NCBI GenBank assembly: GCA_051746985.1
Contig: JBNJFP010000027.1
Location: forward strand, 1 to 40,948
Source: Fodinibius sp051746985
Lineage (GTDB): Bacteria; Bacteroidota; Rhodothermia; Balneolales; Balneolaceae
DNA length: 40,948 nucleotides
Direction of reading: 5' to 3'
Shown here: positions 9,005-17,568 of the stretch, piece after piece
How the letters are laid out: every line of letters begins with the position of its first letter
Position numbering within the stretch: the stretch's first letter is position 1
The notes under the pieces: generated by a model
Seen by the model: only the letters and a program-made list of their open reading frames with translations
Told to the model about the DNA's origin: nothing
Database searches by the model: none
Made by a program: the position numbers and the translations under genes

Positions 9005-9538
9005 TTATTCTTCCTCTTCGTTGGGATTATCTACCACATAAACAGCATCTTCATCGTCTAAAGCCTTGACCTTCACGCGCACCTCTTCCTGCACATGGGT
9101 TGGCAATTTAGTGCCTACATAATCCGCACAGATCGGCAGTTCGCGGTGGCCGCGATCCACCATACAGCAAAATTTGATGGTCCGCGGTCGTCCGTAATCC
9201 ATCAAGGCATCCATGGCCGATCGCACCGTTCGTCCGGTATAGAGTACGTCATCTACCAACACCACGTCGCGATCATACAAATCAAAAGGAATCTCTGTCA
9301 CTTTTACCTGCGGCATTTTCAGTTTTGTACGAAAATCATCCCGGTAAAAGGTAACATCGAGCACCCCAAAATCAATATCGTAGCCAAATTTTTGCTCAAT
9401 ATGCTGCACAATGCGTTTGCCCATATACACGCCGCGGGTTTGCATGCCGATTATGGCCAGTTGCTTGGGATTGTCATGCGGCTCTAAAAACTGATGGGCG
9501 AATCGCAGATAGGTGCGATTTAGATCGTCGGCCGACAT
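9005..9538 (-). CDS. pyrR: Bifunctional pyrimidine operon regulator / uracil phosphoribosyltransferase
   Basis: PyrR proteins bind pyr mRNA in response to UMP/UTP and many have uracil phosphoribosyltransferase activity. The PRPP-binding signature VLVDDVLYTGRTV is intact, and other family blocks are visible (GMQTRGVYMGKRI, LDVTFYRDD, VDRGHRELPICADYVG). From the ATG at 9538 the product is 177 residues, close to the usual 180. The open frame extends upstream to a TTG at 9634, and a TTG at 9556 would add six residues that align with the family's first strand, so the true start may lie slightly upstream. The gene ends in TAA abutting the pyrB ATG. I could not find a convincing PyrR-binding attenuator upstream. 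Confidence 0.95.
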   Translation of the reverse strand: MSADDLNRTYLRFAHQFLEPHDNPKQLAIIGMQTRGVYMGKRIVQHIEQKFGYDIDFGVLDVTFYRDDFRTKLKMPQVKVTEIPFDLYDRDVVLVDDVLYTGRTVRSAMDALMDYGRPRTIKFCCMVDRGHRELPICADYVGTKLPTHVQEEVRVKVKALDDEDAVYVVDNPNEEEE

Positions 9539-9767
9539 TATTTTTACAGAATCCAAACGGAGGTCTTTTATTCGAAAATTCGTGCTGTTACAGAAAAAGA
9601 ATGTAGGGAATGCATCGTAAGAACACAACGCCAAGGATAAAAAACTCAGCCTTTTCGCCCTCTCATAATTCTGCCATTAGAACTGTCTCCCCTCAGGAAC
9701 AAATCAAATAATCTTCCCTTAATACTTTATTGGACATTTCTAAAAATTATCATCTATCAGATCTCCC

Positions 9768-11441
9768 ATGTACCCAGCTAACATAGCTTATCCTTTTTGC
9801 ATTAATTTTATCCTCAAATTTATTGGTGGATTGGTAATGCTTTCCATCTTTACTATTGCTTTTAACACCACATCACAAGCTCAACACATTCCCGAAAATG
9901 ATATTTACCATGAATATTTAAAAGTCTTAGAGCTTAACGGGAACCTTTCCGATTCAAATTCACTCGGACAACTGGACAGCTTAAAACAGCATCCCTGGAA
10001 AGGATTAGAAAGTGCCCTCTTGGCAAATAATAAAAACAGTCATTGGGAAATCACTCCCCACGATCCCCAACTCCGATCGTTCTGGCAATCTCTGGAACCG
10101 GGCGGATGGCACGATGGCCCGGTCTGGCAAGGTCGCGGTTTCACAACCGATTTCTCTGCCGGCCTTTACCTCCGGTACGGCATTTTGTCGGCCTCTGTTC
10201 GGCCGCATCTTATATATAATCAAAATCGGAGCTTTGATCTTTCACCTTATGCAACCCGTTCGAACAGGTCTGAATTTACTTATCCCCTCGGTAATATCGA
10301 CTGGCCTCAGCGATTCGGCGATGATTCGTTTTGGACTCTTGATCCGGGCGACTCATATATCCGTGCCGATTATGGAGGCTGGGCCACCGGCATCTCCAAC
10401 GAACAGATGAGATGGGGGCCCTCTCGTCAAAATGCTCTGCTTATGGACAGTAACGCGCCGGGATTCCGACACTTTTTTATAGGCACCCCCGAACCGAAAG
10501 ATATTTATATCGGGGATCTTGAAACCAAGATGCTTTGGGGAAAATTGATCGAATCAGATTATTTTGATAACAATACCGAGAACAACGAGCGATATATTTC
10601 AGGGCTGAATTTATCTTTTACCCCCAAACCTACACCGGGCTTAACGCTGGGTATCAACCGGATCTTTTATGAAACGATCCCTCCCGAAGGAATACCGGTC
10701 GGAGATTTGTTCAAAATCTTCGAAGCTTTCACCAAGGTAAACTTAACGAGTAATACCAATACGGGTGGCAATGACCAGGCCGATCAACTTGTATCCCTGT
10801 ATGGAAAATGGACTTTCCCCCAAAGTGGACTTGAAATATATGGCGAGTGGGCCCGTACCGATCACAGCTGGAACTGGCGCGACTTTTTTACCGAACCGGA
10901 ACACAGCCGAGGTTACACGATTGGGCTGCAAAAAACCTTTGAACTCAGGCACCGACGAATTCTATCGATTAATACCGAACTGACTCAAGTCGAAGCCAGT
11001 AAAACTGGTGCCATTCGCGGCTCAGGATTTCCCAGCTTTTATGTTCACCATCGCTCCCAACAAGGCTATACCAACCGCGGACAACTGCTAGGTGCATCTA
11101 TTGGTCCCAGCTCTAACAGTCAGTACATAGATGGCTCCCTGTTTTTTGACAAAGGAAGAGTTAAGGTTTTCGCTCAGCGAGTAGCGCAAAACAATGATTT
11201 CCTGTACAACTCTGATGCGATGCTTGCCGAGGAGATCCAAAATCCAAACAACAATAAGTACTGGCTGCACAATGTGGAGATGAGATTCGGGGCTTCACTG
11301 CTTTATACCTACAAGCAGTTCGAAACCGGAATCGGCTTCACTTATCGGAGAGAGCTCAACGATGATTACATCTATAAAAATGATAAAAATCACCTTGGGA
11401 TAGAGATGAGCATCCGATATCGCATTTCGGATTTGAGATAA
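9768..11441 (+). CDS. Wzi-like capsule-assembly outer-membrane beta-barrel protein
   Basis: The 557-residue protein begins with a signal peptide; the context ILSIFTIAF-like core ending SQAQ suggests cleavage near residue 39, and the ATG at 9837 is an alternative start that gives a shorter signal. The rest is rich in alternating aromatic and polar strands typical of an outer-membrane barrel. Blocks typical of the Capsule_assembly_Wzi family are present: SYIRADYGGW, EQMRWGPSRQN, LLMDSNAPGFRHFFIG and LWGKLIESDYF. It ends with a strand-like YRISDLR. Wzi proteins bind capsular polysaccharide at the cell surface. No wza/wzc/wzy genes are in the window, so the partner glycan is unknown. A terminator hairpin lies about 30 bases downstream. 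Confidence 0.85.
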   Translation: MYPANIAYPFCINFILKFIGGLVMLSIFTIAFNTTSQAQHIPENDIYHEYLKVLELNGNLSDSNSLGQLDSLKQHPWKGLESALLANNKNSHWEITPHDPQLRSFWQSLEPGGWHDGPVWQGRGFTTDFSAGLYLRYGILSASVRPHLIYNQNRSFDLSPYATRSNRSEFTYPLGNIDWPQRFGDDSFWTLDPGDSYIRADYGGWATGISNEQMRWGPSRQNALLMDSNAPGFRHFFIGTPEPKDIYIGDLETKMLWGKLIESDYFDNNTENNERYISGLNLSFTPKPTPGLTLGINRIFYETIPPEGIPVGDLFKIFEAFTKVNLTSNTNTGGNDQADQLVSLYGKWTFPQSGLEIYGEWARTDHSWNWRDFFTEPEHSRGYTIGLQKTFELRHRRILSINTELTQVEASKTGAIRGSGFPSFYVHHRSQQGYTNRGQLLGASIGPSSNSQYIDGSLFFDKGRVKVFAQRVAQNNDFLYNSDAMLAEEIQNPNNNKYWLHNVEMRFGASLLYTYKQFETGIGFTYRRELNDDYIYKNDKNHLGIEMSIRYRISDLR

Positions 11442-11465
11442 ATTCTAAGTTTTGAATATTTGCTC

Positions 11466-11503
11466 AAATAAAAAAGCCCGACTGTTAATCACAGCCGGGC
11501 TTT
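11466..11503 (-). terminator. Rho-independent terminator, stronger on the minus strand
   Basis: AAAGCCCG and CGGGCTTT (11473-11480, 11496-11503) form an 8-bp stem that continues through one mismatch into CTGT/ACAG around a 5-base loop. The minus strand has a run of six T after the stem and the plus strand only three, so it mainly ends the DUF4382 gene but may also stop the Wzi-like transcript. Confidence 0.85.
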
Positions 11504-11522
11504 ACCAATTGAGTATTCTTAC

Positions 11523-12392
11523 TTACTCATTTGCATTCAATGTAACGGTTCCCACATCCGTTTCTTCATCTTCATTTACGGTAATATCTGTGAGTGTGGT
11601 ATCCGAATATTGATCACTCGTAGATTCAATACTGATATCATATTGACCGCTTTCCAATCCTTGCAGCAAGAAACTGCCGTCATCATCGGTCTGCGTAGTA
11701 GCAGTGGTATCTTCACCCATCAGTGCGTAAACATTGGGGGCTGCCTCTGAAGGATCAACGATCCCTGCTACGGATCCTACCTCCACTTCGTCGCCGCTCT
11801 CAACAAACGCTTTGAGTACCGGCTTAAGGATGTATTTGCCACTATTTCCGGCTTTATGTACAGAACGACCGGCATCAAAGTCAACAACAACATCTATGTC
11901 ATCGCCTGCTTCAAGATCAGTCTTAAACTTAATTTTATAACCTGACTGTTGTCCGCTCGGTACTTTAAGGTCCTGGGTCGTACTGTCAACCATTACCGTA
12001 TTATCGTCTCCGAGGATCAGCCGTAATTCTTTATAATGTCCGGGATCCAATTCAGCCTCGGCAAGCAAGGTATCAACGCCATTCGTCAGCTCAAGTAGAT
12101 TAACCTTCATAGGCTCTACCGGCAGATCAATCCATTTACCATCGGCACTGTCAGTACTTACGGTATCATTACTGGCAGGCGTGTAGTGAACCCGTAATCC
12201 TTGTACGTCAACGTTAACTTCCTGGTAGTCGCCCGGGGCATCGGTGAGGTTTACATTCATTTGGGCTTTTTCAGCATTCGTCCCGCTGGTATTTATGTCA
12301 CCACACGAAACCGCCACAAAAGCGATTAGTCCTATCATCAATGTGCCTTGCAACACACGATAAACCGTCGATTTAATTTTTGATGTATTCAT
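11523..12392 (-). CDS. DUF4382 lipoprotein with C-terminal carboxypeptidase-regulatory-like domain
   Basis: This 289-residue protein has a lipoprotein signal: a hydrophobic stretch ending in AVSC, with the lipidated cysteine at about residue 30, followed by GDINTSG. Residues about 42-190 match the DUF4382 pattern (VNLTDAPGDYQEVNVDV near the start, then alternating beta-strands and LDPGHYKELRLIL). Residues about 205-289 look like a beta-sandwich of the carboxypeptidase-regulatory type (SVAGIVDP, DDDGSFLLQGLESGQYDI). The mature protein is very acidic. Its function is unknown; a binding or structural role on a membrane surface is likely. The start ATG has a clear purine-rich AAAGGAC a few bases upstream, better than most genes here. 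Confidence 0.85.
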   Translation of the reverse strand: MNTSKIKSTVYRVLQGTLMIGLIAFVAVSCGDINTSGTNAEKAQMNVNLTDAPGDYQEVNVDVQGLRVHYTPASNDTVSTDSADGKWIDLPVEPMKVNLLELTNGVDTLLAEAELDPGHYKELRLILGDDNTVMVDSTTQDLKVPSGQQSGYKIKFKTDLEAGDDIDVVVDFDAGRSVHKAGNSGKYILKPVLKAFVESGDEVEVGSVAGIVDPSEAAPNVYALMGEDTTATTQTDDDGSFLLQGLESGQYDISIESTSDQYSDTTLTDITVNEDEETDVGTVTLNANE

Positions 12393-12579
12393 AATTATGT
12401 CCTTTTCGTTATTTTTGCAATTGGGATCTAGTGATATTTTATCTCATGGGGATTTGTTGATATCGTATGTGCAAAGAATTGTTCCACATTTTATATGGTA
12501 AATCTCCTACAACTGTAGTCGTATTAATTTTACAAATCCGTATTTAGCCGAACTTTTTACCTCAATTCTAAACCCTGAC

Positions 12580-13128
12580 ATGAATAAAGCCTTTTTCCTG
12601 GATCGCGACGGCACTCTTAACGTAGATTACAATTATGTGCATACGCCCGACGAGTGGACGTGGTGCGAGGGTGCTATTGAGGCGCTCCGCTGGATGAAAG
12701 AGCGGGAGTTCAAAATCATTGTGGTGACCAATCAATCCGGCATTGCACGAGGGAGATATACCGAGCAAGATGTTCAGGATCTCCACTTATGGGTTGAGGA
12801 GGAGCTTGCTAAACACGATCTGTTCATTGATGATTGGTACTACGCCCCACACCACCCGGAGCACGATCTGCAAAAAGAATACGCTCCCGAAGATCGAAAA
12901 CCCGGTACGGGCATGTTCGAAAAGGCAGCCAACAAGCACGATATCGATTTTAGCAAATCCTACATGGCGGGGGACAAAATCACTGATTTAAAACCTGCTA
13001 TTGACTTAGATATAACTCCATTCTTTATCCGATCCCGGCATGAGCCCGATCAGGATAAAAGTTGGCTTAATCAGCACAATATCACTATCTGCGAGAATAT
13101 TGGCGAAGTAGTCAAAAACATTACTTGA
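12580..13128 (+). CDS. GmhB-like HAD-IIIA phosphatase (heptose bisphosphate / histidinol-phosphate phosphatase family) lacking zinc-site cysteines
   Basis: The 182-residue protein has the HAD nucleophile motif FLDRDGTLN (D9, D11), motif II VVTNQSGIARG and a motif III/IV region around DRKPGTGMF and MAGDKITDL. This is the layout of D-glycero-beta-D-manno-heptose 1,7-bisphosphate 7-phosphatase, which serves lipopolysaccharide heptose synthesis. In E. coli GmhB a loop with several cysteines and a histidine binds zinc; here the corresponding stretch (YYAPHHPEHD ... YAPEDRKP) keeps the histidines but has no cysteine. Substrate assignment is therefore uncertain. No other heptose gene is adjacent. 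It is divergent from the DUF4382 gene. Confidence 0.82.
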   Translation: MNKAFFLDRDGTLNVDYNYVHTPDEWTWCEGAIEALRWMKEREFKIIVVTNQSGIARGRYTEQDVQDLHLWVEEELAKHDLFIDDWYYAPHHPEHDLQKEYAPEDRKPGTGMFEKAANKHDIDFSKSYMAGDKITDLKPAIDLDITPFFIRSRHEPDQDKSWLNQHNITICENIGEVVKNIT

Positions 13129-13137
13129 TTTTCAAAC

Positions 13138-13174
13138 AAAACCCCTCTCCGATCTCCATATTTAAAGGGTTTTA
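13138..13174 (+). terminator. Possible weak terminator
   Basis: AAAACCC and GGGTTTT (13138-13144, 13167-13173) form a 7-bp inverted repeat with a 22-base loop just after the GmhB-like gene. The loop is long and the T-run is part of the stem, so this is tentative. Confidence 0.35.
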
Positions 13175-13228
13175 AACCTATTTATTTAGTAATAATATAA
13201 ATGAACTACACTAAACAAATAGGGTGTT

Positions 13229-14254
13229 ATGAAATACTCTTTACCTCTCTTTGGACTGATTTTCTTGACTGTTCCTCCAATGCTATATGGGCAGTTGGCA
13301 TCGCTTGAAAGCCCCGCCGATATCCAACCCTACTGGTCACCCAGTGGAAATGAAATAGCTTTTTCCTCATCTGCTCACGGCAATTTCGATATCTATATAC
13401 TTGATTTAAAAACCCAAAAGGCTGTTAATATGAGCCAACACCCTGCCAACGACTACTATCCATCATGGGCTCCAAATGGTAAATTTGTAGCCTATTTTTC
13501 GGAACGTAGTCAACAGCATTATTATAACCTTACCTATCAGCGTAAGGGACAATCAGCCAAAAAATTCCCCATTAATTCAGCCCGTGATGTAGATATGCCA
13601 TCGTGGTCGCCGGATAGTCGTAATGTCGTTTATCATTCCAGTGAGGATGGCGATATGGAAATCTATCTACGCGGATACAGGGGTAAAAAAATCCGCAAAC
13701 TTACCGACAACAATGCCACTGATGTGTACCCGTTTTTTTCTCCGGAGGGCAGGTACATTCTTTTTCTTTCGGATCGGGATGGGAATTTTGAGATCTATTC
13801 TATGCGTCCCGACGGACGCCATCAAACCCGACTGACATATTCCCCACATTCTTATGAGGTCGATCCCATTTGGTCGCCCGATGGTAAGAAAATCGCTTTC
13901 GCATCAGATCGTAACGACAGCTTCGATATTTATGTAATGGATGCCGATGGATCGAACCCCAGGCAGCTCACTACCGATCCCCACTTTGATTTAGGACCGC
14001 AGTGGTCGCCAGATGGCAGCCGCCTTGTTTTTGCATCAAATCGCTTTGGCAATTTTGATATCTTTACGATCAAAGCAGACGGCACTGACCTCAAACAACT
14101 GACGGCCCACCCCGGCAAAGATCACTATGCCTCGTGGTCACCGAACGGGCGCGAAATCATTTTTAGCTCCGACCGCAGTGGAAATTCAGAAATCTATATC
14201 ATGAAAAATGACGGTAGCCAACTACAAAAAATAAGCATCCGCGCATACCGGTAG
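13229..14254 (+). CDS. Secreted TolB-like WD40/PD40 beta-propeller protein
   Basis: This 341-residue protein has a signal peptide (about 1-21, ending LYGQ). It is followed by about six propeller blades of roughly 42 residues, each marked by WSPDG or a variant (YWSPSGNEIAF, SWAPNGKFVAY, SWSPDSRNVVY, IWSPDGKKIAF, QWSPDGSRLVF, SWSPNGREIIF) and by SDR(D/N)GNF(E/D)IY. This is the TolB C-terminal propeller type. The N-terminal TolB domain is absent, so it is not TolB itself. Free-standing PD40 propellers in this phylum are envelope proteins of unknown binding role. No enzyme domain is seen. Confidence 0.85.
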   Translation: MKYSLPLFGLIFLTVPPMLYGQLASLESPADIQPYWSPSGNEIAFSSSAHGNFDIYILDLKTQKAVNMSQHPANDYYPSWAPNGKFVAYFSERSQQHYYNLTYQRKGQSAKKFPINSARDVDMPSWSPDSRNVVYHSSEDGDMEIYLRGYRGKKIRKLTDNNATDVYPFFSPEGRYILFLSDRDGNFEIYSMRPDGRHQTRLTYSPHSYEVDPIWSPDGKKIAFASDRNDSFDIYVMDADGSNPRQLTTDPHFDLGPQWSPDGSRLVFASNRFGNFDIFTIKADGTDLKQLTAHPGKDHYASWSPNGREIIFSSDRSGNSEIYIMKNDGSQLQKISIRAYR

Positions 14255-14289
14255 GATTTATCTAACTTTTCTACCAGTGAAACATCAAC

Positions 14290-15201
14290 TTAGCGCACGC
14301 CTTTGGCATTTGTTTCAAGCTGATATACCGCATCAGGAGCCGTCAAAAACAGCGTATCAAAATCGGAGCCGCCCCAAGCCAGATTTGTCACCCGTTCCGG
14401 CATTTCAATTTGATGCAACACCTCCCCCTCGGGCGAAAATATCCACAATCCGCCGGGACCCGTAGAATACAAGTTGCCGTCGGTATCCACCTTCATACCA
14501 TCGGCAGCCCCATCCGCATCAGCCTCCATCTCGGCAAATATTCGTCCGTTCATCAGATTGCCATCCATATCCACATCGAACACCCTAATATGATTGTTTT
14601 GGGTATCATTCACATACAGTCGATTCTCATTGGGAGAAAACACGATGCCGTTGGGCAGGTCAAAATCATCAACAAGAAGCTCTAAACCATTTTCTTCGGA
14701 ATACCGATACACCCCGTTGAAATCCAGCTTTTTATCTTCATCAGATACCCCAAAATCAGGGTCCGTAAAGTAAATCGAGCCATCAGATTTTACCGCCAGA
14801 TCGTTGGGACTATTTAGGCGCTTGCCCTCAAAGTTGTCCACGATTGTTTCAAGCTCCTGGCCACCAGTTAAACGCGATAAGGTACCCTCGTGCTGGGCCA
14901 GCAGCAAATTACCATCCTCATCGAAGGTAAGTCCATTAGAATTTCCACTTGGTTTTAAAAACTCTACGGCCTCTTCGCCGGGCACCCATTTATAAATTGT
15001 ATTTGCCGGAATATCACTAAACAACAAATATCCGGAATCGTGCCACACTGGTCCTTCGGTAAACTCATACCCTTCCGTTATTTTTTCTGGGCTTATCTCC
15101 TCATCAACTATTGATTGTCCCACTACCATCGATGCCGGGGCCATTGACAGTACCACCATGATCAAAACTATGATTTTTATCTTTTCCATAATTGATTTCA
15201 T
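14290..15201 (-). CDS. Exported SMP-30/gluconolactonase-family protein
   Basis: The 303-residue protein has a signal peptide ending near VVGQS (about residue 29); the second methionine at residue 5 is an alternative start. The mature part is a six-bladed propeller with SMP-30/gluconolactonase hallmarks: EGPVWHDSGYLLFSDI supplying the metal-ligand glutamate, RLNSPNDLAVKSDGSIYFTDP with the conserved NDL and DP, and FDLPNGIVFSPNENRLYV with the conserved PNG. The family hydrolyses sugar lactones or related esters using a divalent metal. The substrate is unknown, and the secreted location suggests action on an external compound. It converges on the propeller gene, 35 bases apart. Confidence 0.85.
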   Translation of the reverse strand: MKSIMEKIKIIVLIMVVLSMAPASMVVGQSIVDEEISPEKITEGYEFTEGPVWHDSGYLLFSDIPANTIYKWVPGEEAVEFLKPSGNSNGLTFDEDGNLLLAQHEGTLSRLTGGQELETIVDNFEGKRLNSPNDLAVKSDGSIYFTDPDFGVSDEDKKLDFNGVYRYSEENGLELLVDDFDLPNGIVFSPNENRLYVNDTQNNHIRVFDVDMDGNLMNGRIFAEMEADADGAADGMKVDTDGNLYSTGPGGLWIFSPEGEVLHQIEMPERVTNLAWGGSDFDTLFLTAPDAVYQLETNAKGVR

Positions 15202-15369
15202 TTATGTTCTTGAATTAGCATAAAAAAATGAACCATCCGCATACCATACTAAGGAAGGATAAACAGCATTGCCATAGAAAACAATCCACCATCAAGAAAC
15301 TATGGGATGCGCCTAAAATTCTTGCCATTCATTTATTATATTAAGCGCTCAATTTTGATACGATTTTTT

Positions 15370-15417
15370 GGGATGGTCACCCATCCCGCGTTGACGAGCT
15401 AAACTGAGGTAATTACT
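15370..15417 (+). promoter_or_regulatory. Palindrome and possible promoter upstream of sucC
   Basis: A perfect 7-bp inverted repeat GGGATGG-tcac-CCATCCC (15370-15387) is followed three bases later by TTGACG (15391-15396), which resembles a -35 box; after 17 bases comes TACTAA, a poor -10 match. The palindrome could be an operator overlapping the promoter. This is sequence-pattern inference only. Confidence 0.3.
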
Positions 15418-15435
15418 AACTATACGAATGTTGTT

Positions 15436-16641
15436 ATGAAAATTCATGAGTTTCAAGCGAAAGAACTTTTAGATAAATACGGGGTGGCGGTACCCGCTGG
15501 TGTTGCTGCAACTTCTGCTGACAAAGCAGTTGAAGCGGCCAAAGAGATGAAAGAAAATGGCGCCACACTTTTTGTAGTTAAAGCTCAAATTCATGCCGGG
15601 GGCCGAGGAAAGGGAAAAACCAAGGAAAGCGGCGTAAGTGGGGTCATCCTCTGTGATACCATTGATGAGGTTCGCGATGCGGCTGAGTCTTTACTGGGTG
15701 ATGTTCTTGTCACCAAACAAACCGGTGAAGAAGGACAAAAAGTTCAGCGAATTTATGTGACCGACGGCGTTGAGATTGAGCAAGAGTTTTATCTCGGTAT
15801 TCTGCTCGATCGTGCCAAGAGCAAAAACGTGATCATGGTTTCAACCGAAGGCGGCGTAGATATCGAAACCGTTGCCGAAGAAACCCCCGAGAAGATCGTA
15901 AAAGAATGGATTGAGCCGGGCATGGATCTGCAGCATAACCAAGCGCGTCATCTCGCATTTGCACTGGGACTTGAAGGCGATGCTTTCAAAAAGGCAGTGA
16001 AATTTATCATGGCGCTTTACAACTGCTACCTGGATACCGATGCCAACATGGTAGAGATCAATCCACTGGTACTTACGCCAGGCGGTGACGTGATGGCACT
16101 GGATGCCAAGATGACTTTCGACGACAATGCGCTGTTTCGTCATCCCGAAATTGAAGAGCTTCGCGACAAATCTGAAGAAAATCCCGTTGAGCTGGAAGCA
16201 TCCGAATACGGACTCAGCTACATTAAGCTTGATGGAAATGTTGGCTGTATGGTAAATGGTGCGGGACTGGCCATGGCTACCATGGATATTATTAAGCTTT
16301 CAGGCGGCGAACCTGCCAACTTCCTGGATGTAGGCGGTGGCGCCAATGTTGAAACCGTGAAAAACGGATTCCGCATTATCTTGGAAGACAAAAATGTGAA
16401 GGCAATTCTTATTAATATTTTCGGCGGTATTGTGCGATGCGACCGTGTAGCAAACGGTGTCATTGAAGCGGTTAAAGATCCCGAAATTGCTGAGAAAGTT
16501 GAGAATGTACCTATTATCGTTCGACTTCAGGGTACCAATGCCGAAGAAGCGAAAGAGATCATTGACAATTCTGATCTTAATGTAATTTCTGCGGTACTGC
16601 TCAAAGAAGCGGCCGAAGAAGTTTCCAAAGTATTGGCATAA
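15436..16641 (+). CDS. sucC: Succinyl-CoA synthetase (ADP-forming) beta subunit
   Basis: SucC is the nucleotide-binding half of succinyl-CoA synthetase, which interconverts succinyl-CoA and succinate with ATP (or GTP) formation in the TCA cycle. The protein opens with the conserved MKIHEFQAKELL, has an ATP-grasp domain (VKAQIHAGGRGKGK, EINPLVLTPGG) and ends with the ligase domain containing GGGANVETV and INIFGGIVRCDRVANG. Its 401 residues are slightly longer than E. coli SucC (388). The alpha subunit gene sucD, usually adjacent, is not in the window. A strong terminator follows, so sucC appears to be a single-gene transcript. Confidence 0.96.
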   Translation: MKIHEFQAKELLDKYGVAVPAGVAATSADKAVEAAKEMKENGATLFVVKAQIHAGGRGKGKTKESGVSGVILCDTIDEVRDAAESLLGDVLVTKQTGEEGQKVQRIYVTDGVEIEQEFYLGILLDRAKSKNVIMVSTEGGVDIETVAEETPEKIVKEWIEPGMDLQHNQARHLAFALGLEGDAFKKAVKFIMALYNCYLDTDANMVEINPLVLTPGGDVMALDAKMTFDDNALFRHPEIEELRDKSEENPVELEASEYGLSYIKLDGNVGCMVNGAGLAMATMDIIKLSGGEPANFLDVGGGANVETVKNGFRIILEDKNVKAILINIFGGIVRCDRVANGVIEAVKDPEIAEKVENVPIIVRLQGTNAEEAKEIIDNSDLNVISAVLLKEAAEEVSKVLA

Positions 16642-16666
16642 ATACCTGTTCATTTTTACAATTAAG

Positions 16667-16701
16667 CCCTGTCGGAGTTTTAAACTCTGACAGGGTTTTT
16701 T
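16667..16701 (+). terminator. Rho-independent terminator after sucC
   Basis: CCCTGTCGGAGTTT (16667-16680) pairs with AAACTCTGACAGGG (16682-16695) through 14 positions with one G-T wobble and runs straight into six T. Confidence 0.92.
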
Positions 16702-16768
16702 ATTTGCGGAACAGATTATGCTGATAATCAGTTTTGTCCGTAAAATCCAAGAATAAATCGTGACTATC

Positions 16769-17566
16769 ATGAAGCGAATACTACAGATTACCAATGCTGT
16801 TGCATTTCTTATTACGCTCATTATCAATTACACGGCCAGCTCGGGACTCATCAATGGACAAACGATTGGTGATATTTCGGCTCAATACGAAAACTTGTTT
16901 ACCCCGGCCGGTTATGCCTTTTCCATCTGGGGATTAATTTACCTTATGCTTGCCGGCTTTGTGATCTACCAGTCACGCGGGCTTTTTAAACAAGTCGATG
17001 ATAATAATTTCATCCTGCAAATCGGATGGTGGTTTGTCGTAAGTTGCGTTGCCAACAGCCTCTGGATTGTTGCGTGGGTTCACGATTATATAGGATTTTC
17101 AGTCATACTAATTGCCCTGCTTTTATTTTCTCTGATAAAAATTGTCGTCAACACGAACATGGAACGCTGGGATGCTCCCTTTCCTAAAATTGTTTTGCTC
17201 TGGTGGCCCTTTTGTTTGTATTCGGGATGGATTACCGTTGCCATTATCGCCAATATTTCAGCTTACCTGACGAAGATTGGTTGGAATGGCTGGGGCATAA
17301 GCGACGTAAGCTGGACTATCATCATGATAATTATTGCGGGGCTGGTAAATCTATTTATGATCATTACCCGAAACATGCGCGAATTTGCAGGCGTTGGTAC
17401 CTGGGGATTAATGGCCGTGGCCGTATCTAACTGGAGCACCCACCAATCTATTGTAGGCACGGCTGTTACCGTTTCAGTAATTCTGTTCCTTGCTATTTCA
17501 GTCCATGGCTATCAAAACAGAGCAACGGCACCGCATATAAAATTTAAACAAATGAGAAAGGGGTAA
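16769..17566 (+). CDS. TspO-like tryptophan-rich membrane protein
   Basis: This product is about 265 residues, almost entirely hydrophobic, with seven or so membrane helices and many tryptophans (IWGLIYLM, GWWFVVSC, LWWPFCLYSGW). The layout resembles the 'tryptophan-rich sensory protein' group related to TspO/MBR, which bind porphyrins or other small hydrophobic ligands, but it is longer than the usual five-helix TspO (about 160 residues). I chose the ATG at 16769 (MKRILQ); a GTG at 16760 would add three residues. It stops 2 bases before the end of the convergent EamA gene. Ligand and function are unknown. Confidence 0.62.
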   Translation: MKRILQITNAVAFLITLIINYTASSGLINGQTIGDISAQYENLFTPAGYAFSIWGLIYLMLAGFVIYQSRGLFKQVDDNNFILQIGWWFVVSCVANSLWIVAWVHDYIGFSVILIALLLFSLIKIVVNTNMERWDAPFPKIVLLWWPFCLYSGWITVAIIANISAYLTKIGWNGWGISDVSWTIIMIIIAGLVNLFMIITRNMREFAGVGTWGLMAVAVSNWSTHQSIVGTAVTVSVILFLAISVHGYQNRATAPHIKFKQMRKG

Positions 17567-17568
17567 GC

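Noticed and set aside
9095..9487. 130-codon plus-strand frame inside pyrR
   Set aside because: It lies fully antisense to the conserved PRPP-binding region; pyrR explains the codon pattern.
16300..16827. 175-codon minus-strand frame over the end of sucC and the start of the TspO-like gene
   Set aside because: It runs antisense through the conserved part of sucC and through the sucC terminator, and the product has no recognisable motif.
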